Notes under the pieces: generated by a model
The model's database searches: none
What the model was told of the DNA's origin: nothing
Seen by the model: the letters and a program-made list of their open reading frames with translations, nothing else
Program-made: the position numbers and the translations under genes
NCBI GenBank assembly: GCA_002441005.1
Contig: DJWO01000011.1
Location: 229,420-293,419 of the forward strand
Length of the DNA stretch: 64,000 nucleotides
Reading direction: 5' to 3'
Source: Candidatus Aminicenantes bacterium UBA6228
GTDB lineage: Bacteria > Acidobacteriota > Aminicenantia > Aminicenantales > Saccharicenantaceae
In this document: piece by piece, positions 44,393 to 52,965 of the stretch
Numbering within the stretch: the first letter of the stretch is position 1
Layout: each line of letters begins with the position of its first letter

Positions 44393-45886
44393 ATGTACGC
44401 CATTGGCTTTGATTCCGGGACTCAAGGAACTAAAGCCCTCATTGTCGAGATGGAAACCGGCCGGGTGGCCGGGCGGGGCTACAGCCGCCACCAGATGGTC
44501 GAAGGCCTGCAACCAGGCGAATCAGAGCAGCTGGCTGAAACCTGGACAGAGGCTCTTAAAAAATCCTTGATTGGAGCTCTTCAGAATTCTGGTATTGATC
44601 CGGCCCAGGTCGCCTGCCTGGGAGTTTCGGGACAGCAGCACGGACTGGTAGCTCTGGACAGAAACTTAAAGCCTATCAGGCCGGCCAAGTTATGGAATGA
44701 CACCTCGACTGTCCGGGAAACCGAAGAGCTGATTTCGGCGGCCGGAGGCCAAAAAGCTTTTATTGACAAGACCGGGCTCAGCCTGGCTGTCGGGTATACG
44801 GCTTCAAAGATTTTGTGGCTAAAAAAACATGAACCGGAAAATTATGCCCGGCTCTTTTGCCTTCTTTTGCCTCATAATTATCTTAATTTTTATCTAACCG
44901 GCAGGCTTCAGATGGAATATGGCGATGCCTCCGGCACGGGCCTGATGGATGTTCGACACCGTCACTGGCAGAGCGAGATCATTAACCTGATCGATCCCGG
45001 ACTTTCAGCTAAATTACCTTCTCTCTCTCCTCCGGACCAGCCGCTCGGCTATGTCAAAACTGAAATAGCCAAGGAATTTGGCTTCAAGCGGGTTCTGGTC
45101 TCAGCTGGAGGCGGAGATAACATGATGGCGGCCATTGGTTCAGGCAACGTCACCGAGGGGATTTATACTCTCAGCCTGGGTACCTCGGGCACGATTTTTT
45201 CCTTTAGCTCTAAGCCATTTATTGATCCTGAAGGCGAGATAGCCGCTTTCTGCGATAGCACTGGCGGCTGGCTGCCGCTCATCTGTACCATGAATGTCAC
45301 CAACACCACTGAGTTATTTAAACAATTGATCAAGACCGGTAATGATGGGCTGGAGAAACTGGTTACCAAAGCCCCGCCAGGAGCCGGCGGGCTGATTTTT
45401 CTTCCCTTCATTGATGGAGAAAGGACCCCGGCCCTGCCTGAGGCCAGCGGCGTTTTCTTCGGGCTTCGCCGCCAGAGCTTTAATTCCGCCTGCCTGGCCA
45501 GAGCTGCCGTGGAAGGTACCTGTTTGAATCTGAATTATGGCTTTAAGCGGCTGACCAGCCTGGGGCTTGAGCCCAAAGAAATGAGGGCCACCGGAGGTGG
45601 AGCCAGGAGCCAGAGCTGGCTTCAGATTATTTCCACCATCTTTGAGACTCCGGTCGTCACCCTCCAGGAACCAGAATCAGCCGCCTTTGGGGCTGCCCTG
45701 CAAGCCATCTGGTCCTATTACCGGGAAAACGGGCAGAAAATTGAGATAAATGAGATAGCTTCCAGACTGGTCAAAACCGGCAGGCGGACCATCCTGCCTG
45801 ATAAAAATTTATTCTCTCTTTACCGGGAACTTTATCAGAGATATGACTCACTATGGCGAAGGCTTAAACCAGAATTCAAGCGGTAG
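44393..45886 (+). CDS. xylB: FGGY-family carbohydrate kinase, xylulokinase-like
   Basis: A 497-residue FGGY kinase. The phosphate-1 motif GFDSGTQGTKALIVE is at about 5-19, SGQQHGLVALD near 79, the catalytic-Asp region EYGDASGTGLMDVR near 181-194, and ATGGGARSQSWLQIISTIF near 400. The pattern GQQHG plus GDASGTGLMD is that of xylulokinases, which phosphorylate D-xylulose on the way to the pentose phosphate pathway; related pentulose or hexulose substrates remain possible. No xylose isomerase is nearby. It is 58 nt after the symporter with AGGAG as ribosome-binding site, so uptake and phosphorylation are probably coupled. Confidence 0.87.
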   Translation: MYAIGFDSGTQGTKALIVEMETGRVAGRGYSRHQMVEGLQPGESEQLAETWTEALKKSLIGALQNSGIDPAQVACLGVSGQQHGLVALDRNLKPIRPAKLWNDTSTVRETEELISAAGGQKAFIDKTGLSLAVGYTASKILWLKKHEPENYARLFCLLLPHNYLNFYLTGRLQMEYGDASGTGLMDVRHRHWQSEIINLIDPGLSAKLPSLSPPDQPLGYVKTEIAKEFGFKRVLVSAGGGDNMMAAIGSGNVTEGIYTLSLGTSGTIFSFSSKPFIDPEGEIAAFCDSTGGWLPLICTMNVTNTTELFKQLIKTGNDGLEKLVTKAPPGAGGLIFLPFIDGERTPALPEASGVFFGLRRQSFNSACLARAAVEGTCLNLNYGFKRLTSLGLEPKEMRATGGGARSQSWLQIISTIFETPVVTLQEPESAAFGAALQAIWSYYRENGQKIEINEIASRLVKTGRRTILPDKNLFSLYRELYQRYDSLWRRLKPEFKR

Positions 45887-45979
45887 CTCCTGGGGCGGAA
45901 TAAGCTCTATCCCAGGTCCAATAACGGCCCGGTGAATACTGGAAAATACCTACCGGCCCATTAAGCTCTGAACTGAAGT

Positions 45980-47545
45980 TCAATGCTTATGAAGGTCTTT
46001 ATGCATGATTTTCCTGATCTCATGCAGCCGGTCATCAGCCGGAAGATCAGCTAACTTCTTATTCATAAATTCATCATCTTCTGACTCCAGCCGCTTGACC
46101 ATATAATCAATGATACTGGAGGGGAAAACCCCATCGCGCTCATAAAGTTCTCTTTTTTCATTGAGAACCCTGGCTGACTCAACGCAGCTGCCTGGAAGTT
46201 TTGGTAAGGTTTCGAGCAATTTCTTATCTTCAAATATATTGCCCTTAACATACAGCTTTTTGGCCAGTTCCAGTGGCTGCTCTCCTTGAAAAATGGAGAG
46301 ATCCTGTCTGAAAGCCCAATCAGCTGCCATAGCCAGTCCGGCCAGCAGGAGATGGACCAGGGCGCTGCCATCAGGAGAACGGAGTTCGACCGTCTGGCGG
46401 CTGGCTTGTTCCAGATAGCCAGCCTGATCGGCCGGATTGACCAGTCCAGCCAGGTTTTTAACTCCGGTCCAGCCCAGCGGAACCCGGATCAGAGCACTTC
46501 GATTGAGATCGCTCCAGCAGATTCTGGTAGGAGCCTCAAGGTTCGGTACCAGCCGCAAATAGGCTGAGGAAACCGTGTTGCCAAAGGCGGTTAAAGAATC
46601 AGCGTAATAGCATAAACCGCCGATGAGACGCCGGGCTTCCTGGCTTAGCTGCCCATCCTGACCGATCATGATATTTTTCCCGCCTTTAACCAGTTCAAGA
46701 TGGATATGGAAACCGCTTCCGGCTACCCCTTCTTCTATCTTAGGGGTAAAGGTAGCTATCATTCCATGTCTATAAGCTATATTTCTGATCACCCAGCGAG
46801 CCAGGACTAAATAATCACCCATCTCTTCAACCGGCCTGGGAATAAATTCTATTTCCAGTTGTTCAGCTGCCTTGCCTTTAATCTCTTCCAGATCGCTCCT
46901 GACACTGTCCACATAGCCAGCTTCGCTGTGGGCATACTTGGCCGCCCCGGTGATCTGAGCAATGAACCTGACCATTTCATCCAGGATCTGACCGCTTTTG
47001 ATAAAAGGCGAGCTTCCCTGGTAACTTCTTTTTTTCTCCACCGGATAAAGCCTGGGGCCAAAGTCACCGATCAAAAAGAATTCCAGCTCGCCCATAGCTC
47101 TTAGCTCTAAGCCTGAATTTTTCCGGAACATACCGTGGGCTCTGGCCAGGATATTATCAAGCGCAAAAAAAGCCGGTTGGCCCTGACTGTCCAGATAACG
47201 GCCAACAAAATCCAGGCTGCCTTCATCAAAAGGATTGAGGAAGGCTGATTTATAAACGGGAACCACATATAAATCCGATAGCCCCATATCAACCAGCCCT
47301 TTGTAAAGAGAAGAGCCATCAACCCTTTCTCCTTCAGCCAGAATAGTTTCAGCCTGGCTAAGGCTGGTCACCGGAATTTTAAGCTCTTTGAGCTTCCCGT
47401 CCAGGCCGACATAGTGGAAAGTGATTCTTTCCAGCTGCTTTAATTCGATTAGCTTTAAAAAATCCTTTCGCCGGAAATCTTCAGGCTCTTTGTCCAAAAT
47501 AACCGCAACCGGCTGGCTCAGGGCTAATTTCTGTTTTTCACTCAT
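45980..47545 (-). CDS. glnA: Glutamine synthetase family protein
   Basis: A 521-residue member of the glutamine synthetase superfamily. The beta-grasp N-terminal domain (about 35-125) contains VDGSSLYKG. The catalytic domain has GELEFFLIG (near 150), GSGFHIHLEL (near 278) and NRSALIRVPLG (near 350), the last two carrying catalytic His and Arg residues. It probably makes glutamine from glutamate and ammonia; a gamma-glutamyl-amine ligase is the alternative. I do not see the Tyr adenylylation motif (NLYxL), so GlnE-type control is unlikely. It is longer than the usual ~470 residues because of extensions at both ends. It is transcribed alone, convergent with the kinase. Confidence 0.82.
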   Translation of the reverse strand: MSEKQKLALSQPVAVILDKEPEDFRRKDFLKLIELKQLERITFHYVGLDGKLKELKIPVTSLSQAETILAEGERVDGSSLYKGLVDMGLSDLYVVPVYKSAFLNPFDEGSLDFVGRYLDSQGQPAFFALDNILARAHGMFRKNSGLELRAMGELEFFLIGDFGPRLYPVEKKRSYQGSSPFIKSGQILDEMVRFIAQITGAAKYAHSEAGYVDSVRSDLEEIKGKAAEQLEIEFIPRPVEEMGDYLVLARWVIRNIAYRHGMIATFTPKIEEGVAGSGFHIHLELVKGGKNIMIGQDGQLSQEARRLIGGLCYYADSLTAFGNTVSSAYLRLVPNLEAPTRICWSDLNRSALIRVPLGWTGVKNLAGLVNPADQAGYLEQASRQTVELRSPDGSALVHLLLAGLAMAADWAFRQDLSIFQGEQPLELAKKLYVKGNIFEDKKLLETLPKLPGSCVESARVLNEKRELYERDGVFPSSIIDYMVKRLESEDDEFMNKKLADLPADDRLHEIRKIMHKDLHKH

Positions 47546-47595
47546 CTCTCGATTTGCCTCCCTCAGTAATAAGTTATTGATAAAGTTGAGTCATT

Positions 47596-47625
47596 ATTTT
47601 AAGGGAAAACCTGAACTGATAGCAA
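47596..47625 (-). promoter_or_regulatory. Possible glnA promoter
   Basis: Minus strand: TTGCTA (47625-47620), 18-nt spacer, TAAAAT (47601-47596), about 50 nt before the glnA start. I saw no -24/-12 (sigma-54) box here. Confidence 0.3.
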
Positions 47626-47654
47626 CCTTCTTATTTTGACTGGTAGAAGCCTGG

Positions 47655-49022
47655 TTAATAGAGCAAATATTTTTGCCTTAGCCGGTCAAATTCTTTTAAG
47701 CCAGCCTGAAGCTGATTGACGATTTGTTCCGGGCTCTGTCCTGACTCCAAAGCCAGTCTGACCTCCGAATTACCCATAATCTTATCGAAATAGTCGGGAT
47801 GAAATTCAAATTGAGCAGGATACACCTCCCTGACCGTCTGAATAATCCAGAGGCTGGTTAGAAAAGGTTGGAAACTTTCCCGGTCGATGACATGCAGCTG
47901 GCAGCCCCCGCATCTTTCTCCCTGATATTTGGAAAAAGTCGGCGTAAACCAGGCTTCTCTGAAAATGACTCCTGGCAGATCCAAACTGTTAAGCTTCCGG
48001 CTGAGTTCCCAGCCATCAATCCAGGGTGCCCCGAAGAGTTCAAAAGGACGGGTTGTTCCCCGGCCTTCAGACAGATTGGTTCCCTCCAGATAAACCTGAC
48101 CCGGGTAGACAGCCGCTGTTTCCAGGGTTGGCATATTAGGCGAAGGCATCACCCAGGGTAAGCCCGTTTGGTCAAACCACCAGTCCCTTTTCCAGCCTTC
48201 GGCTGGTATAACAGTCAGCTTGGCCTTGGTCTTCAAGAACTGATCGTTGAATAACCGGGCTAGTTCCCCGATGGTCAGGCCATGTCTTTCCGGTATAGGA
48301 TAAAGGCCAACAAAAGAGCTGTATTCAGGGTATTTTAAAACCGCCCCTTCCAGAATCTTTCCACCAACCGGATTAGGACGGTCAAGAACAATAAATTCAA
48401 TACCAAGCTCGGCACAGCTTTCCATGGCCAGGGCCATGGTGGCCACATAAGTATAAACTCTTGTTCCTACATCCTGGATATCAAAGACCAGAACATCCAG
48501 GCCTTTGACCATATTCTCTTCCGGGATTTTGCCTGAAGATTGAGTATCAAAGTTCCGCATCAGTTCATCAATGTTTTTGAGCATCTCCGGCTCTGGCTTG
48601 AATGATTGCCCGTAAAGGCTAAAAACCGGCAGGTTGAATTTTTCGTCTAAATAAAAAGGAACATATTCCCCCGCTTGAGCCTCTCCCCTGACCCCATGCT
48701 CCGGACCGTAAAGAGCCACCAGGTTTATAGCTGGATGGTTTTTAAATAGCCAGGCGCTGCTTTCCAGTTTGGAATTGACGCCAGACGGATTGGTGATCAG
48801 TCCGACCTTCTTATCTTTGACCAGGTCGAGGTGTTTTTCTAAAAAAACCTCAACCCCGGGTTTAACTCCAGGCTTAATCACTCTTGGCCTGGCCGCCTCC
48901 TGCCCTCCTGGACCGCAGCTCGAGGACAGGATCAAGATAATTAAAGCGGCCGCCCCCAAAACCGGCCTGAAATAATTTTGATAAATTTTACAGCGGCCAG
49001 AAGGATTAAATATTTTTTCCAT
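47655..49022 (-). CDS. DUF1343 lipoprotein, NamZ-like exo-beta-N-acetylmuramidase
   Basis: A 455-residue lipoprotein: the signal peptide ends in LSSSC with lipidated Cys36. The remainder is a full DUF1343 domain with the family blocks VGLITNPSGV, YGPEHGVRGEAQAGE, FDIQDVGTRVYTYVATMALA, DRPNPVGG and EGTNLSEGRGTTRPFELFGAP. The characterised member is NamZ of Bacillus, which removes terminal MurNAc from peptidoglycan fragments, so a role in cell-wall turnover or scavenging fits. I use the ATG at 49022 (GGGGAGAAGG upstream); an in-frame ATG at 49058 with AAGGAAG is the alternative. It is divergent from the transglutaminase-like lipoprotein. Confidence 0.87.
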   Translation of the reverse strand: MEKIFNPSGRCKIYQNYFRPVLGAAALIILILSSSCGPGGQEAARPRVIKPGVKPGVEVFLEKHLDLVKDKKVGLITNPSGVNSKLESSAWLFKNHPAINLVALYGPEHGVRGEAQAGEYVPFYLDEKFNLPVFSLYGQSFKPEPEMLKNIDELMRNFDTQSSGKIPEENMVKGLDVLVFDIQDVGTRVYTYVATMALAMESCAELGIEFIVLDRPNPVGGKILEGAVLKYPEYSSFVGLYPIPERHGLTIGELARLFNDQFLKTKAKLTVIPAEGWKRDWWFDQTGLPWVMPSPNMPTLETAAVYPGQVYLEGTNLSEGRGTTRPFELFGAPWIDGWELSRKLNSLDLPGVIFREAWFTPTFSKYQGERCGGCQLHVIDRESFQPFLTSLWIIQTVREVYPAQFEFHPDYFDKIMGNSEVRLALESGQSPEQIVNQLQAGLKEFDRLRQKYLLY

Positions 49023-49079
49023 GACAGCCTTCTCCCCGGGATAATTTGTCTTTATCATTGAACTTCCTTAGACCAATAG

Positions 49080-49109
49080 ATTATAAACTATTCAGCGGCA
49101 GCCAGGAAA
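49080..49109 (-). promoter_or_regulatory. Possible promoter of the DUF1343 gene
   Basis: Minus strand: weak TTTCCT (49109-49104), 18-nt spacer, perfect TATAAT (49085-49080). Both candidate start codons (49058, 49022) lie downstream of it. Confidence 0.3.
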
Positions 49110-49185
49110 CAATTTTACTGGCCCGACTTGTCTCTTAAGAAGACCAGCCAGATAAAGCCAGGGCAGTTTTAAATAAGATTGAGGC

Positions 49186-49214
49186 TTGAATCAGCCCTGA
49201 CTCCAGAATAAAAT
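49186..49214 (+). promoter_or_regulatory. Promoter of the transglutaminase-like gene
   Basis: TTGAAT (49186-49191), 17-nt spacer, TAAAAT (49209-49214), 30 nt before the ATG at 49245, which is preceded by AAGGTAGG. Confidence 0.5.
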
Positions 49215-49244
49215 GAACAAAGAAAATAATTTAAGGTAGGTTTG

Positions 49245-51926
49245 ATGAAAAAAAAATCAGCTAATTACCGCTTCTGGTCAATTTTTTCTTCACTTATAGT
49301 CTTAATATTCATCCTCGAAATGGCTACAGGCTGCCGGCAGTCTGAACACTTCATTTCTGATTCTGGCTACCGCCAGCTCGTTCATCAGCAATTTCAGAAG
49401 CGAATGGCGGCGGCAGCTGGCCGGGAACAGGCCCTGCTTGAAGTCTTTAATCAACCTGTCTCACTCGAAGAAAAAGAAGCTCTGGAATTTCTATATGCTT
49501 TTATGCCCTTAAGCGATCTGGCTAACCTTGATGGCCGCTATTTTTTAAATCAGGTTAGATCAGCCCTGGCTGCTAAACAATTTTTCTCCTGGGGAAAAAT
49601 CATCCCGGAAGACATTTTCCGTCATTTTGTTCTGCCTTACCGGGTTAACAATGAAAATCCGGACGAAGCCCGCCAGCTTTTCTTTGAAGAGCTCAAAGAA
49701 CGGATAAAAAATCTAGATATGTATCAGGCGGCTCTGGAAGTTAATCACTGGTGTCACGAGAAAGTCACTTACCGGGCGACCGATGAGCGAACCTCGGCTC
49801 CACTGGCTACGGTCAAGACCGCCTTCGGACGCTGCGGCGAAGAATCAACTTTCACCGTCGCTGCCCTGAGGGCAGTCAGCCTGCCGGCCAGACAGGTCTA
49901 CACCCCGCGCTGGGCTCATACTGATGATAATCATGCCTGGGTAGAAGTCTGGGTTGATGGTCGCTGGTACTATCTGGGGGCCTGCGAACCTGAGCCTGAA
50001 CTTAACCGCGGCTGGTTTACCGGTCCAGCGATGAGAGCCATGTTGGTTCATACCACGGTTTACGGACAATACCGGGGACCGGAAGAAATTATAGCCAGAT
50101 CCGAGCTTTTCACCAGGATAAACCAGCTGGCGATCTACGCTCCAACGGCTCAATTAAAAGTTCAGGTTAAAGATGCCAGTGGCCAGCCGGTTTCCGGGGC
50201 CAGGATTGATTTCTGTCTTTACAATTATGCCGAGTTTTACCCGGTGGTCAGCCAGCTCTCTGATGAAAAAGGAGAAGCCGGGATAACAACCGGACTGGGA
50301 GATATGTTTATCTGGGCTGAAAAAGACGGTCAGATCGCCTGGAGTAAGGTCACCGCCGGTCAGGCCAGCCCGCCAGTTCTAACTCTGTCCAACCGGGAAC
50401 TGGCTGGAGAGCAGGCCGATCTTGATCTTGTTCCCCCGGTAGCCAGAAATGTCCCTCCCTTAGACCAGACTAAGGTTGAGGAAAACAACCGACGTTTGCG
50501 CCAGGAAGATGCCATCCGACAGGCTTATGAAGCCACTTTTATTACTGAAGAAAAAGCCCGTCAATGGGCTCAAGACAAAGGCTTTCCGGCTGAGACAGTC
50601 TGGCCTTACCTGCAGAAAAGCCGCGGCAACTGGCCAGAAATCATTCAATTTCTGGAAAACCAGAAGCCTGATGAAAAAGATTATGGCCTGCGCCTGCTGG
50701 GAACTATAACTGAAAAAGACTTGAGAGATACTCCGGCTAAAGTCCTGCTCCATCACCTGAGTCTAAGGCCGGAAAAGATGGCCGACCTCGATGATGAAAC
50801 CTATGTCCGGTATGTCATTTCTCCCAGAATTGGCCGGGAACTACTGACTTCGTGGCGTTCAGCCCTTCAACAGAAATTCAGCCAGAGCCAGTTACAGGCT
50901 TTCCGGGAAAATCCCGGGCTAATAGAAGACTGGGTAAGAAAGAACATCAAGGAGGATGATAGTAACTACTATAATGTTCCACTATTTCCCGACCGGGTTC
51001 TCGAGCTGGGACTGGCTGATAGCTATTCAATAAAAGTTCTTCTGGTGGCCATAGCCAGAACTGCCGGCTGCCCGGCCAGAATAAACCAGGTCAGCGGGCA
51101 ACCGGCTTTTCTTCTGGCTGGCAACTGGGTGGAAATCAAACCAGAAGAAAAGGAAATCCGAGCTAAAACTAAAGAAACGGCCAGTTTGCGCCTGACCTAC
51201 CAGCCGGTGGCTGGACTCAAGTTGCCTGTTTACTACACCCATTTCACTCTTGGCCGCTTCGATGGTCACCGCTATCAGACACTCAATTATGAGAATAATC
51301 CCTTATTAGCTTCCTTTCCGGCTGAGCTTCAGCTTGAACCTGGTCAGTACAGCTTGATTACCGGTAATCGCCAGGCCGATGGCAGCGTTCTCTGCCGTTT
51401 GTTATTCTTTAAGCTTCAACCGGGGGAAAAAAGGAACATTGATCTGATTACAAGACAGGAGGTTTCTCCCCCTCAGGTAGCCGGCAAGTTTCTGACCAAT
51501 CCTGAAATCATGAAGTTCGAAGATAAAAGCCTTTTGAATTTAAAAAATATAACTGGCCAGAATAATTTTATTTTGCTGCTGATTGAACCTGATAAGGAGC
51601 CAACCAAGCATTTAATGGAAGAGATTCAAACCCTGGCTTCTTCTTTTTCTGACTGGCCCGGCCAGTTAATAGTAGCCATCGCCAAAGACAGGCTGCCGCC
51701 TGACTTTCAGCCTGGCACCTATCCTAATTTGCCTGCCAGGTCAGTTGTTGTTTATGATCTTAAAAATCAGCTGCAATCGGCAATTGGCCAGGCCTTGAAG
51801 CTTACTTCGGCTGACCTGCCCTTAGCGGTGGCGGTCAGGAGTAACGATGAAATAATTTTTTATTCCCAGGGTTACCGGATTGGACTGGCCGAGCAGCTGA
51901 TGAAAACTTTAGTCTTTCTTAAATAA
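49245..51926 (+). CDS. Transglutaminase-like lipoprotein with a degenerate second copy
   Basis: An 893-residue protein with a signal peptide and lipobox MATGC (lipid Cys30). A transglutaminase-like thiol-protease core lies at about 160-260: nucleophile Cys197 in FGRCGEES, His230 in DDNHAWVEVW, and an acidic residue in GACEPE, where most relatives have Asp. A carboxypeptidase-regulatory-like beta domain follows (about 290-360). A second stretch near 590-640 (SYSIKVLLVAIARTAGCPAR) repeats the transglutaminase pattern without the catalytic Cys or His, so it looks like a degenerate duplicate. The C-terminus is beta/alpha-rich. It probably acts on peptides or cross-links at the outer surface; the substrate is unknown. 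The ATG is preceded by AAGGTAGG. Confidence 0.8.
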   Translation: MKKKSANYRFWSIFSSLIVLIFILEMATGCRQSEHFISDSGYRQLVHQQFQKRMAAAAGREQALLEVFNQPVSLEEKEALEFLYAFMPLSDLANLDGRYFLNQVRSALAAKQFFSWGKIIPEDIFRHFVLPYRVNNENPDEARQLFFEELKERIKNLDMYQAALEVNHWCHEKVTYRATDERTSAPLATVKTAFGRCGEESTFTVAALRAVSLPARQVYTPRWAHTDDNHAWVEVWVDGRWYYLGACEPEPELNRGWFTGPAMRAMLVHTTVYGQYRGPEEIIARSELFTRINQLAIYAPTAQLKVQVKDASGQPVSGARIDFCLYNYAEFYPVVSQLSDEKGEAGITTGLGDMFIWAEKDGQIAWSKVTAGQASPPVLTLSNRELAGEQADLDLVPPVARNVPPLDQTKVEENNRRLRQEDAIRQAYEATFITEEKARQWAQDKGFPAETVWPYLQKSRGNWPEIIQFLENQKPDEKDYGLRLLGTITEKDLRDTPAKVLLHHLSLRPEKMADLDDETYVRYVISPRIGRELLTSWRSALQQKFSQSQLQAFRENPGLIEDWVRKNIKEDDSNYYNVPLFPDRVLELGLADSYSIKVLLVAIARTAGCPARINQVSGQPAFLLAGNWVEIKPEEKEIRAKTKETASLRLTYQPVAGLKLPVYYTHFTLGRFDGHRYQTLNYENNPLLASFPAELQLEPGQYSLITGNRQADGSVLCRLLFFKLQPGEKRNIDLITRQEVSPPQVAGKFLTNPEIMKFEDKSLLNLKNITGQNNFILLLIEPDKEPTKHLMEEIQTLASSFSDWPGQLIVAIAKDRLPPDFQPGTYPNLPARSVVVYDLKNQLQSAIGQALKLTSADLPLAVAVRSNDEIIFYSQGYRIGLAEQLMKTLVFLK

Positions 51927-51973
51927 AGCCAGGCACCAACTGAGACGGTTTAACAGGATTGAGCAAGCCATAG

Positions 51974-52663
51974 ATGAGTGAGACTAACAACCTCCTTAAA
52001 GATATAAGTTTTCTGGAAAACTATTTGACCTGGCGCCTGGCTCAGCCGCTACCTGGCCTGAATTCCCAGCTAAAAATGAGCATTAATCCCCTCTCCTCCG
52101 GTCTGACCCGTCAAAAAATGAGCCGGGAGGCCTGGCCGGCCGCTGTCCTCGTCCTGTTTTATCCCTTTCAGGGCCAAATTTTTTTAGTCCTGATAAAAAG
52201 AAGCGGTCAGGTCCGGTATCATCAGCATCAGATATCTTTTCCCGGCGGCCAGAAAGAAGAGAGTGAGTCAATCGAGCAGGCGGCTTTAAGAGAAACCAGA
52301 GAAGAATTAAATATAAATCAAATGGAAATAAAATTGGCCGGCCGTCTAACTCCTCTTTTTATTGAGGTAAGCAATTACTGTCTCCAGCCGGTGGTAGCTA
52401 CCGCCACCAGCAGGCCGGACTTCAAGCCTAACCCCCAAGAAGTAGCCGAAATTATCGAGTTGCCTCTCAGTCACCTTCTCGACCCCAAAAACAAAAAAGA
52501 AGAATGGCAGTGGCTAAGAGGGCAATCAGTTCTGATTCCATTTTTCGAATTTCATGGTTATCAAATCTGGGGGGCGACAGCTATGGTCCTGTCTGAACTC
52601 ATTGATATTTTAAACGAAAAAATAGAGCCAGCCAGGCTGGCCAGCCATAAAAACCAGGGATGA
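51974..52663 (+). CDS. Nudix hydrolase, CoA-pyrophosphatase type
   Basis: A 229-residue Nudix protein. The CoA-type UPF0035 signature RYHQHQISFPGG (about 81-92) runs into the Nudix box GGQKEESESIEQAALRETRE (91-110), with the metal-binding REXXEE Glu residues in RETREEL. Relatives (NudL/YeaB, Pcd1p) hydrolyse CoA or its oxidised forms to 4'-phosphopantetheine and adenosine 3',5'-bisphosphate. It lies 47 nt after the transglutaminase gene and 16 nt before the tautomerase, possibly one unit. Its ribosome-binding site is weak. Confidence 0.88.
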   Translation: MSETNNLLKDISFLENYLTWRLAQPLPGLNSQLKMSINPLSSGLTRQKMSREAWPAAVLVLFYPFQGQIFLVLIKRSGQVRYHQHQISFPGGQKEESESIEQAALRETREELNINQMEIKLAGRLTPLFIEVSNYCLQPVVATATSRPDFKPNPQEVAEIIELPLSHLLDPKNKKEEWQWLRGQSVLIPFFEFHGYQIWGATAMVLSELIDILNEKIEPARLASHKNQG

Positions 52664-52679
52664 AAAAAGGAGAAAGATC

Positions 52680-52883
52680 ATGCCATTAGTCGAAATTCAT
52701 TTGCTTCAGGGCCGGACCAAAGAGCAAAAAAAGGCCTTGCTGGAATCGGTTACGGTTGCTGTCCATCAATCCATCCAGGCACCGCTCGATTCAATTAGAG
52801 TCTGGATTCAAGAATTTCCACCTGACGAATTTATGTCAGCTGGAGTTCTGGCTGCAGACAAAAAACAGGCTGATAAATCATAA
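52680..52883 (+). CDS. 4-oxalocrotonate tautomerase family protein
   Basis: A 67-residue protein starting MPLVEIHLLQGRT. Removal of Met exposes Pro1, the catalytic base of this superfamily, and the fold is beta-alpha-beta. The Arg of QGRTKEQK matches the conserved substrate Arg. Members hexamerise and tautomerise 2-hydroxymuconate-type dienols; many have unknown substrates. It is slightly longer than the classical 62 residues. A strong AAGGAG ribosome-binding site precedes it and a strong terminator follows. Confidence 0.88.
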   Translation: MPLVEIHLLQGRTKEQKKALLESVTVAVHQSIQAPLDSIRVWIQEFPPDEFMSAGVLAADKKQADKS

Positions 52884-52885
52884 AA

Positions 52886-52918
52886 AAAGGGGGTGCTTTT
52901 GAGCACCCCCTTTGGTTT
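52886..52918 (+). terminator. Strong intrinsic terminator after the tautomerase gene
   Basis: GGGGGTGC (52889-52896) pairs perfectly with GCACCCCC (52903-52910) around TTTTGA, flanked by A-rich and T-rich runs (TTTGGTTT). The same hairpin could also stop transcripts of the convergent TonB receptor gene. Confidence 0.8.
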
Positions 52919-52965
52919 AATCTTATTCTCTCTTTGAGCTAAAACGAGCTTTTAAACCTCTCTTT

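Noticed and set aside
45920..45960. Imperfect inverted repeat between the FGGY kinase and glnA (GGCCCGGT...ACCGGCCC)
   Set aside because: Pairing is broken and there is no T run, so I did not call a terminator.
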